A stretch of DNA of 64,000 nt from assembly GCA_001556125.1 (NCBI GenBank), contig LSIG01000046.1, positions 62,001 to 126,000 on the forward strand, read 5' to 3'. This DNA comes from Rhizobiales bacterium CCH10-E5. GTDB lineage: Bacteria > Pseudomonadota > Alphaproteobacteria > Rhizobiales > Beijerinckiaceae. This document shows, in pieces, positions 1 to 7,246 of the stretch. The stretch's first letter is position 1; each line of letters begins with the position of its first letter. Made by a program: the position numbers and the translations under genes. The notes beneath the pieces are model-generated. The model made no database searches, was not told where the DNA came from, and saw nothing but the letters and a program-made list of their open reading frames with translations.

Positions 1-513
1 GGTGAGTCGCGCACGCTGTCGGCAGGTGGCGTCGTCACGGCGGCGGCACGCGCGAGCTTCACGGACGCCCTGCGCCTCGACCCGAAGAACCCGCGTGCCC
101 GCTTCTTCCTCGCGATCGGCCAGGAGCAGGATGGCAACGCCACGGGCGCTGCCGAAGCGTTGCGTACGCTCCTGGCGGAAGCGCCTGCCGACGCCCCTTG
201 GGCACAGGCGGTGCGGCAACGTCTGGCCCGGCTCGAGGCCGAGAAGGCAGGGGGAGTCGCCGCGCTCGCGCCCGCCGAACAGCAAGCGGCGATTCGGGGC
301 ATGGTCGAAGGGCTCGCGGCACGGCTGCAGACGGGCGGCGGTTCGCTGTCGGACTGGACTCGCCTGATCCGTTCCCAGGTCGTTCTCGGCGACAAGGCGG
401 CGGCGCGCGAGTCGCTCGTCCTGGCCCGCTCGCGCCTGACGGACGATGCGACGGCTCCCGCTGCGCTCGACGCACTGGCGGCGGAACTATCGCTGAAGGA
501 GACCGCGCCATGA
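1..513 (+). CDS. ccmI: Cytochrome c maturation protein CcmI, C-terminal part (cut by window edge)
   Basis: The frame is open from the first base and gives about 170 residues of the C-terminal region of CcmI, the periplasmic TPR protein that holds apocytochrome c for haem attachment. A TPR-like stretch is visible early ([20 protein letters not shown], about residues 16-35), followed by helical, alanine-rich sequence. The identification rests mainly on context: the stop overlaps the ATG of ccmE by 4 bp, and ccmF and ccmH follow. The start and the membrane segment lie upstream of the window. Confidence 0.85.
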   Translation, partial: GESRTLSAGGVVTAAARASFTDALRLDPKNPRARFFLAIGQEQDGNATGAAEALRTLLAEAPADAPWAQAVRQRLARLEAEKAGGVAALAPAEQQAAIRGMVEGLAARLQTGGGSLSDWTRLIRSQVVLGDKAAARESLVLARSRLTDDATAPAALDALAAELSLKETAP

Positions 514-1040
514 CCACGGTCGAGCCCGCGCGGCCGCTCGCCGCGAAGCGGCGCTACACCCGCAAGCAGCGGCGCCTGATGCTGATCGGGGCGGCGGGAG
601 CGGTGCTGTTTCTGGCGGCTGGCCTCGTGCTGTTCGCGCTGCGCGACACCATCGTGTTCTTCTACGGCCCGAGCGAGATCGCGGAGAAGAGCGTGGCGCC
701 GGGCACCCGCATGCGCCTGGGCGGGCTGGTCGAGCAGGGCTCAGTCGTTCGCGGCCCGGGCCAGCGCGTCGCCTTCTCGATCACCGACAGCCGCACGGTC
801 ATCAAGGTCAGCTATGAGGGCCTCCTGCCCGATCTCTTCCGCGAAGGGCAGGGCGTGGTGACGGAGGGCGTGTTCCAGGGCGGCAGCCAGTTCCGCGCCG
901 ACTCCGTCCTCGCCAAGCATGACGAAAACTACATGCCCCGCGAGGTCGCGGACGCGCTGAAGAAGCAAGGCCACTGGCAGCCCGGCGATCCCGCTGCGCC
1001 GGCCGCGTCGTCGAAACCGGCTCCCAAGGCTGCACCATGA
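510..1040 (+). CDS. ccmE: Cytochrome c-type biogenesis haem chaperone CcmE
   Basis: A 176-residue protein that carries haem covalently in the periplasm and hands it to the CcmF/CcmH ligation complex. It has a basic N-terminus, one membrane anchor at about residues 22-45, and the beta-barrel (OB-like) domain. The haem-binding motif HDENY is at residues 137-141, with His137 the expected attachment residue. The C-terminus is rich in Pro and Ala, as is common in this family. The ATG overlaps the ccmI stop (ATGA), so translation is probably coupled. Confidence 0.97.
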   Translation: MTTVEPARPLAAKRRYTRKQRRLMLIGAAGAVLFLAAGLVLFALRDTIVFFYGPSEIAEKSVAPGTRMRLGGLVEQGSVVRGPGQRVAFSITDSRTVIKVSYEGLLPDLFREGQGVVTEGVFQGGSQFRADSVLAKHDENYMPREVADALKKQGHWQPGDPAAPAASSKPAPKAAP

Positions 1041-1047
1041 GGCGTTC

Positions 1048-3033
1048 ATGATCGTCGAGATCGGCCATTTCGCGCTCGCGCTGGCTCTGGGCGTCGCCGT
1101 CGTCCAGTCGATCGTCCCGCTTTGGGGCGTGGCGCGCCATGATCGCGCGCTCGCCAGCGTCGGCTCGGCTGCAGCGCTGATCTGCTTCCTGCTGGTGACA
1201 CTGTCTTTCGCGGCGCTCGTGACGAGCTATGTGCGCTCGGATTTCTCGGTCGAGAACGTCGTCTCCAATTCGCACTCGACGCAGCCGCTCATCTACAAGC
1301 TGACCTCCGTCTGGGGCAATCATGAGGGCTCTATGCTCCTCTGGGTGCTGATCCTGACGCTGTTCGGCGCACTCGTCGCGCTGTCGCGCCGGTCGCTGCC
1401 GGTGCGGCTGCGGGCCGGCACGCTTGCCGCCCAAGGCCTGGTCACGGTCGCCTTCCTGGCTTTCACCCTGCTGACCTCGAACCCGTTCCGCCGCATGGTG
1501 CCGGCGCCGCCGGATGGCCAGGACCTCAACCCCATCCTCCAGGATCTCGGCCTCGCGATCCATCCGCCGCTGCTCTATGTCGGCTATGTCGGCTTCTCGA
1601 TCACCTATGCCTTCGCCGTCGCGGCGCTGATCGACGGGCGGATCGACGCCGTCTGGGCCCGCGCTGTGCGGCCCTGGACGCTGTTGGCCTGGGTTTTTCT
1701 CACGCTCGGCATCGCGATGGGCTCCTATTGGGCCTATTACGAACTCGGCTGGGGCGGCTGGTGGTTCTGGGACCCTGTCGAGAACGCCTCGCTGATGCCC
1801 TGGCTCGCGGGCACGGCACTGATCCATTCGACCGTGGTGATGGAAAAGCGCGACGCTTTGAAGGTCTGGACGATCCTGCTCGCGATCCTGACCTTCTCGC
1901 TCTCGCTGCTCGGCACCTTCATCGTCCGCTCCGGCGTTCTGACCTCGGTCCATTCCTTCGCGACCGACCCCGCGCGCGGCCTGTTCATTCTCTGCATCCT
2001 CGTCTTCTTCGTCGGGGGATCGCTGGCGCTCTTCGCCTGGCGCGCGCCTCTGCTGCGGCAGGGCGGTCTGTTCGCGCCGGTGTCCCGGGAAGGGGCGCTG
2101 GTCGTCAACAACGTCTTCATCGCCACCGCTTGCGCGACCGTCTTCGTCGGCACGCTCTATCCGCTGGTGCTGGAGATGCTGACCGGCGACAAGATCTCCG
2201 TCGGCCCGCCCTTCTTCAACGCAACCTTCGTGCCTGTCCTGGTGCCGCTGCTCCTGTTGCTGCCGCTCGGCCAGACCCTGGCGTGGAAGCGGGGCGATCT
2301 GCTCGGCGCAGCCCAGCGCAACATGGCCGCCTTCGCGCTCTCCCTGGTGGCGGCCTTTGCTCTGGTCGCCTGGAGCTGGGGCGGTCCCGTTCTGGCGCCG
2401 CTCGGCATCGGCCTGGGCGTCTTCCTCGTGCTCGGCGCGGCCTTCGATCTGGGCGATCGCATCGTCGCCCGCGCCAGTGGCTGGCCGGCGATGTGGTCGC
2501 GGGCCAAGGGCCTGCCACGCTCCGCCTGGGGGACCGCGCTCGCCCATGCCGGCGTCGGCGTGAGCGTCATCGGCATCGCGGCCGCGGCGTGGAGCACCGA
2601 AGCCATCGGCGTGCTGAAGCCCGGCGAGCGGCTGACCAGCGGGCGCTATACCGTGGTTCTCGAATCCGTCCTGCCGCGCAGCGGCCCGAATTTCCGGGCC
2701 GAGGTGGCGCGCTTCCAGCTTTTCGCCGGCAATCGCGAGCTGAGGCCGATCGAGGCCGCCAAGCGCGTCTACACCGCCCGTAACATGCCGACCACCGAGG
2801 CCGGCATCCGTACGGTCGGCCTGAGCCAGGCCTATGTGGCGCTGGGAGAGCCGCAGGCCGATGGCGGCATCGCCGTGCGGCTCTACGACAAGCCGCTGAT
2901 CCTGCTGATCTGGATCGGCTCGATCGTGATGGCGCTCGGCGGCGCGCTGTCGCTGACGGATCGCCGCTTCCGGCTGGCGGCTCCCCGGCGCCAGGCTCCC
3001 CAGCCGGTGGCCGTCCCGCAGCCGGCGGAGTGA
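1048..3033 (+). CDS. ccmF: Haem lyase subunit CcmF
   Basis: A 661-residue polytopic inner-membrane protein that joins haem from CcmE to apocytochrome c. The tryptophan-rich WWD motif (WGGWWFWDPVENASLMPWL) lies at about residues 235-253. Conserved histidines are seen in GNHEGS (His92), HPPLLY (His172) and ALIH (His260). The length fits the family (about 640-670). It starts 7 bp after ccmE, and GAGG overlapping the ccmE stop serves as its ribosome site. Confidence 0.98.
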   Translation: MIVEIGHFALALALGVAVVQSIVPLWGVARHDRALASVGSAAALICFLLVTLSFAALVTSYVRSDFSVENVVSNSHSTQPLIYKLTSVWGNHEGSMLLWVLILTLFGALVALSRRSLPVRLRAGTLAAQGLVTVAFLAFTLLTSNPFRRMVPAPPDGQDLNPILQDLGLAIHPPLLYVGYVGFSITYAFAVAALIDGRIDAVWARAVRPWTLLAWVFLTLGIAMGSYWAYYELGWGGWWFWDPVENASLMPWLAGTALIHSTVVMEKRDALKVWTILLAILTFSLSLLGTFIVRSGVLTSVHSFATDPARGLFILCILVFFVGGSLALFAWRAPLLRQGGLFAPVSREGALVVNNVFIATACATVFVGTLYPLVLEMLTGDKISVGPPFFNATFVPVLVPLLLLLPLGQTLAWKRGDLLGAAQRNMAAFALSLVAAFALVAWSWGGPVLAPLGIGLGVFLVLGAAFDLGDRIVARASGWPAMWSRAKGLPRSAWGTALAHAGVGVSVIGIAAAAWSTEAIGVLKPGERLTSGRYTVVLESVLPRSGPNFRAEVARFQLFAGNRELRPIEAAKRVYTARNMPTTEAGIRTVGLSQAYVALGEPQADGGIAVRLYDKPLILLIWIGSIVMALGGALSLTDRRFRLAAPRRQAPQPVAVPQPAE

Positions 3034-3518
3034 GCGCGGTGCGTCGCCTGCTTTCGCTCCGCCTGATTGTCGCCGCCGCGATCGCGTGCGCCAGCCTGTC
3101 GCCCGGCCTGGCGGTCCAGCCCGGCGAGGTTCTGCCGGATCCCGCCATGGAGCGCCGCGCCCGCGCGATCTCGTCGGAGTTGCGCTGCCTGGTCTGCCAG
3201 AACCAGTCGATCGACGATTCGGACGCGCCGCTCGCCAAGGATCTGCGTGTGCTCGTGCGCGAGCGGCTCGTCGCCGGCGACAGCGACACCGCGGTGCGCG
3301 ATTTCGTCGTCGCGCGCTATGGCGATTTCGTGCTGCTGCGGCCGCCCTTCGATGTCAGAACGGCGCTGCTCTGGGCCGCGCCGCTGCTGATCCTGCTCGC
3401 GGCGCTGCTCTTCACCTGGCGGCGCGGCCGGGCCATGCCGGCGCCGGACGCCGCCGCGCCACTGTCGGAGGAGGAGCGCCGCCGGTTGCAGCGGCTTCTG
3501 GATTCGGAGGCGCCCTGA
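3030..3518 (+). CDS. ccmH: Cytochrome c maturation thiol reductase CcmH
   Basis: A 162-residue protein with an N-terminal signal or anchor (about residues 5-28) and the redox motif LRCLVCQNQSI, with Cys53 and Cys56, which keeps the CXXCH site of apocytochromes reduced. A second hydrophobic segment at about residues 108-127 anchors the C-terminus. The GTG start overlaps the ccmF stop (GTGA). It is the short CcmH/CycL form without the TPR part, which agrees with a separate ccmI upstream. It is the last gene of the ccmIEFH run. Confidence 0.96.
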   Translation: MSAVRRLLSLRLIVAAAIACASLSPGLAVQPGEVLPDPAMERRARAISSELRCLVCQNQSIDDSDAPLAKDLRVLVRERLVAGDSDTAVRDFVVARYGDFVLLRPPFDVRTALLWAAPLLILLAALLFTWRRGRAMPAPDAAAPLSEEERRRLQRLLDSEAP

Positions 3519-3637
3519 TCCAGCGCGGAAACCTCCGGACACGATCAGTTACCTTACAAAATCGTCATCTTCGGGCGAAAGCGGCGTAAGGCTGAGCCCG
3601 TCATGGTCCTCGTCACGAGCAGGGAAGGCCCTGCCGA

Positions 3638-4834
3638 ATGTTTCGAGGTTCCGCCATGACCACCAACACCCATCGCCCCCGGTCCATCCTGAAGCGCGGC
3701 GCCCTTCTCGCCGGTGCCGCCACGCTGGGCATCGGCCTCGCCGCCGGGCTCGCCGACGGCGCGCTGAAGTTCGACCATCCCGCCTTCGCCCAGCCGATCC
3801 AGCTCTCGGGCGTCCAGACCAATCTGCCCTCCTTCGCCGACATGGTCGAGAAGGTGAAGCCGGCGGTCGTCTCGGTCCGCGTCAAGCAGACGATCGAGGC
3901 CGCCGATGATGGCCAGGGCAGCCTGGACGACCTGCCGCCGGGCCTGCGCCGCTTCTTCGAGCAGCAGATGCCGCGCGGCGCCGTTCCCGGCCGGCCGCAG
4001 CCGCGCCAGGGCATGTCGCAGGGCTCCGGCTTCTTCATCAGCCAGGACGGCTACATCGTCACCAACAACCACGTCGTCGACAAGGCGTCCGAGGTCCAGA
4101 TCGTCACCGATGACGGCAAGACGCTCGAGGCCAAGGTCATCGGCACCGACCCGCGCACCGATCTCGCTCTGCTGAAGGTCAATGAGGGCGGCAGCTTTCC
4201 CTTCGTCCAGCTCGCCACGGCGAAGCCGCGGATCGGCGACTGGGTGCTGGCGGTCGGCAACCCCTTCGGCCTCGGCGGCACGGTGACGGCCGGCATCGTC
4301 TCGGCGCAGGGCCGCGACATCGGCTCGGGCCCCTATGACGACTTCCTGCAGATCGACGCGGCGGTGAACCGCGGCAATTCCGGCGGGCCGACCTTCAACC
4401 AGAAGGGCGAGGTCGTCGGCGTCAACACCGCGATCTTCTCGCCCTCGGGCGGCAATGTCGGCATCGCCTTCGCCGTCCCGGCCTCGACGGTCGAACAGGT
4501 CGTCACCGCCCTCAAGAAGGACGGCACGGTGGCGCGCGGCTTCATCGGCGTGCAGATCCAGCCGGTGACCGCCGAGGTCGCGGAGGCGATCGGGCTGAAG
4601 GAGGCGCATGGCGCGCTGGTTGCGGCCGCCGAGCGCACCGGCCCCGCTGCCCGCGCCGGTGTCCGCCGCGGCGACACGATCCTCGCGGTCGACGGTGTCA
4701 CGATCAAGGATGCCCGCGACCTCTCGCGCCGGATCGCGAGCTTCGCGCCCGGCACCAAGGTCAAGCTCTCCGTCTGGCGCGACGGCAAGGAGCGCGAGAT
4801 CGCCTTCGAGGTCGGCCGCCAGCCGGCCGCCTGA
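3638..4834 (+). CDS. Periplasmic Do/DegP-like serine protease with one PDZ domain
   Basis: A 398-residue trypsin-like protease for envelope protein quality control. The signal region runs to about residue 51 (ending AFAQ). The catalytic triad is visible: His145 (TNNHVVD), Asp175 (TDLALLK) and Ser248 (GNSGGP). A single PDZ domain covers about residues 300-395; usual DegP/MucD proteins have two PDZ domains and about 470-510 residues, so this one has the DegS/HhoB layout but is soluble and has a signal peptide. GGAAGG precedes the ATG at 3638; an ATG at 3656 with GAGG is an alternative start. It follows ccmH by 119 bp and ends in a strong terminator. Confidence 0.93.
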   Translation: MFRGSAMTTNTHRPRSILKRGALLAGAATLGIGLAAGLADGALKFDHPAFAQPIQLSGVQTNLPSFADMVEKVKPAVVSVRVKQTIEAADDGQGSLDDLPPGLRRFFEQQMPRGAVPGRPQPRQGMSQGSGFFISQDGYIVTNNHVVDKASEVQIVTDDGKTLEAKVIGTDPRTDLALLKVNEGGSFPFVQLATAKPRIGDWVLAVGNPFGLGGTVTAGIVSAQGRDIGSGPYDDFLQIDAAVNRGNSGGPTFNQKGEVVGVNTAIFSPSGGNVGIAFAVPASTVEQVVTALKKDGTVARGFIGVQIQPVTAEVAEAIGLKEAHGALVAAAERTGPAARAGVRRGDTILAVDGVTIKDARDLSRRIASFAPGTKVKLSVWRDGKEREIAFEVGRQPAA

Positions 4835-4940
4835 TCCTGATGAGGCCGATGCAGGCTTCGGGCCGGCATCGGATCTGAGGCAAGGCTCGCGTTCTCCTGG
4901 CAGTCCGTCGCCCCCGCGCCGGGAGACCAGCCTTCACCGC

Positions 4941-4977
4941 GGCAGGCCGGATGCGTATCCTCCGGCCTGCCGTTTTT
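4941..4977 (+). terminator. Rho-independent terminator of the protease gene
   Basis: A perfect 11-bp stem (GGCAGGCCGGA at 4941-4951 pairing with TCCGGCCTGCC at 4961-4971), a 9-nt loop and a run of five T at 4973-4977. It lies 106 bp after the protease stop and 25 bp before the response-regulator gene, so it separates the two transcription units. Confidence 0.9.
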
Positions 4978-5002
4978 CGTCGTTCTGGGATAGGCTTGGC
5001 CG

Positions 5003-5686
5003 ATGCGACTGCTGATCGTCGAAGATGATGCCGAGGCTGCGGCCTATCTGACCAAGGCCTTCCGCGAGGCCGGCCATGTCGCCGACCATGCCGGCGATGG
5101 TCTGGAAGGCTACGCCATGGCCGAGGGCGGCGGTTACGACGTCCTGGTGGTCGACCGCATGTTGCCGCGTCTTGACGGGCTCTCGCTGATCCGTTCGCTG
5201 CGCGAGCAGAATGACGCGACGCCCGCTCTCATTCTCTCTGCCCTGGCGCAGGTCGACGACCGGGTGAAGGGTCTGCGCGCCGGTGGCGACGACTACCTGC
5301 CCAAGCCCTATGCGTTTTCGGAGTTGCTGGCGCGGGTCGAGGTGCTGTCGCGCCGTCGCGCTGCTCCGGCTTCCGAGCCGACGACCTACCGCGTCGGCGA
5401 TCTCGATCTCGACCGGCTCGCCCATCGCGTGACGCGCGCAGGCACCGAGATCCTGCTCCAGCCCCGTGAATTCCGCCTGCTCGAATACCTCATGAAGCAT
5501 GCGGGCCAGGTGGTGACGCGTACCATGCTGCTGGAGAACGTCTGGGATTATCATTTCGACCCCCAGACCAACGTCATCGACGTGCATGTCAGCCGCCTGC
5601 GCGCCAAGATCGACAAGGGCTTCGAGCACCCGATGATCCACACCATCCGCGGCGCGGGATACATGATCCGTGATACGGCCCGCTGA
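5003..5686 (+). CDS. OmpR-family response regulator
   Basis: A 227-residue regulator. The receiver domain (residues 1-115) has the acidic pair Asp8/Asp9, phosphoacceptor Asp51 (LVVDRMLP), Ser79 and Lys101 (PKPYAF). The winged-helix DNA-binding domain is at about residues 130-225 (PREFRLLEYLMKHAGQVVTR, then DVHVSRLRAKID and the IRGAGYMI wing). The 3' end overlaps the kinase gene by 17 bp, so the two form one operon. The target genes cannot be told; being next to a Do-like protease suggests an envelope role, but a terminator lies between them. Confidence 0.95.
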   Translation: MRLLIVEDDAEAAAYLTKAFREAGHVADHAGDGLEGYAMAEGGGYDVLVVDRMLPRLDGLSLIRSLREQNDATPALILSALAQVDDRVKGLRAGGDDYLPKPYAFSELLARVEVLSRRRAAPASEPTTYRVGDLDLDRLAHRVTRAGTEILLQPREFRLLEYLMKHAGQVVTRTMLLENVWDYHFDPQTNVIDVHVSRLRAKIDKGFEHPMIHTIRGAGYMIRDTAR

Positions 5687-7235
5687 ACCGGCCGCCGCCG
5701 GCGCGGGGACGGCGCGCCCCGCGCAGCGCTTCCTGCCGACGCTGTTCCGCACGACCGCTTTCAAGCTGACGGCGGTCTATCTCGTTATCTTCGCGCTCTT
5801 TGCAGGGCTGCTGTTGGGCTATGTCGCCTGGAACGCCAAGCGCCTGCTCGACGACCAGATCCGCTCGACCATCGACGCGGAGATCCAGGGCCTGGCCGAG
5901 CAGCAGCGGCAGGGCGGCATCCGGCGCCTCGTCAATGTCGTGGAGCGCCGCTCGCGCGCGCCCGGTGCCTCTCTCTATCTCGTCACCACGCCGGTCGGCG
6001 AGCGCATCGCCGGCAATGTCGAGGCGCTGCCGCCCGGCACACTCGACCGGCCGGGCGAGGCGGAGATCGAATATGCCCGCACCAGCGAGGCCGTGGACCG
6101 CCCGAGCCGGGCGATCGTGCGCGTCTTCGTGCTGCCGGCCGGCTTCCGCCTGCTGGTCGGGCGCGATGTCGAGGAGCGCGAGCGGCTGGGTATCGTCATC
6201 CGCCGCGCGGCGGGCTGGTCGCTCCTCGTCGTCTTCGTTCTCGGCTGCCTCGCGAGCTGGTTCGTGGCGCGACGCGTGCTCAAGCGCATCGACGACATGA
6301 CTGGAACGGCACAGTCGATCATGGCGGGCGACCTGAAGGGCCGCCTCGCGATCTCGGGCACGGGCGACGAACTCGATCGCCTCGCGCTCAACCTCAACGC
6401 CATGCTGGAGCGCATTGGCGAACTGATGGCCGGCATGCAGCAGGTCTCGGACAACATCGCCCATGACCTGAAGACGCCGCTGACGCGGCTGCGCAACCGG
6501 GCCGAGGAGGCGCTGCGCACCGCGACCTCGCCCGACGAGCTTCGCGCGGCGCTCGATGGCTCGATCGACGAGGCCGACAACCTGATCCGCGTCTTCAACG
6601 CGCTGCTGATGATCGCACGGCTGGAGACCGGCCGTATTCAGGACAGCATGGACGGGCTCGATCTCTCCGAGATCGTCTCCGGCCTCGCCGAACTCTACGA
6701 GCCGCTGGCCGAGGAGGCGGGGCTATCGCTCGTCACGGAGATCGCGCCCGGGCTGCGGGTCATCGGCAATCGCGAACTCATCGGCCAGGCGCTGGCCAAT
6801 CTCATCGACAATGCCCTGAAATATGGCGAGCCGCCCGAGGGCGGGCGCGCGCAGGTGACGGTCGCCGCGTGGCGGGAGCGCGACGAGATCCTGCTCTCCG
6901 TCGCCGATCACGGGCCGGGTATCCCGCCGGAGGACCGCGCCCGCGTGCTCGAACGTTTCGTGCGGCTCGATGCCAGCCGTAGCAAGCCGGGCTTCGGTCT
7001 CGGCCTCGCGCTCGCCGCCGGCGTGGTGCGCCTGCATGGCGGCCAGTTGCGGCTGGAGGACAACGCTCCGGGCCTGCGCGTCGTCATCGCCCTGCCGGTG
7101 CTGGAGGCCACGCCCGAGCCGCCGCGGCCCGCCACCGAAACGGCCGGCAACGCCAAGGCTGTGGACACGGCGCCTCCGTCCGCCCGTCCCGGCTCGACAG
7201 CGGCGCCGAACCCTGTTGGCGTCCCCTCCCTGTGA
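5670..7235 (+). CDS. Membrane sensor histidine kinase, partner of the upstream regulator
   Basis: A 521-residue kinase. TM helices are at about residues 32-53 and 180-200 with a periplasmic sensor between, then HAMP (about 200-255), the dimerisation box DNIAHDLKTPLTRLR with phospho-His265, and a HATPase domain with N box (NLIDNALKYGE), G1 (DHGPGIP) and G2 (FGLGLALA). The GTG start at 5670 lies inside the regulator gene. After about residue 470 there is a Pro/Ala-rich tail of low complexity. Only a short hydrophilic sensor is present, so the signal is unknown. Confidence 0.94.
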   Translation: MIRPAEPAAAGAGTARPAQRFLPTLFRTTAFKLTAVYLVIFALFAGLLLGYVAWNAKRLLDDQIRSTIDAEIQGLAEQQRQGGIRRLVNVVERRSRAPGASLYLVTTPVGERIAGNVEALPPGTLDRPGEAEIEYARTSEAVDRPSRAIVRVFVLPAGFRLLVGRDVEERERLGIVIRRAAGWSLLVVFVLGCLASWFVARRVLKRIDDMTGTAQSIMAGDLKGRLAISGTGDELDRLALNLNAMLERIGELMAGMQQVSDNIAHDLKTPLTRLRNRAEEALRTATSPDELRAALDGSIDEADNLIRVFNALLMIARLETGRIQDSMDGLDLSEIVSGLAELYEPLAEEAGLSLVTEIAPGLRVIGNRELIGQALANLIDNALKYGEPPEGGRAQVTVAAWRERDEILLSVADHGPGIPPEDRARVLERFVRLDASRSKPGFGLGLALAAGVVRLHGGQLRLEDNAPGLRVVIALPVLEATPEPPRPATETAGNAKAVDTAPPSARPGSTAAPNPVGVPSL

Positions 7236-7246
7236 GGGGGACGGCG

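Noticed and set aside
808..2547. A 579-codon open frame on the minus strand opposite ccmE/ccmF
   Set aside because: It is the GC-rich mirror of a certain gene; its product is Arg/Asp/Gln-rich, without any domain.
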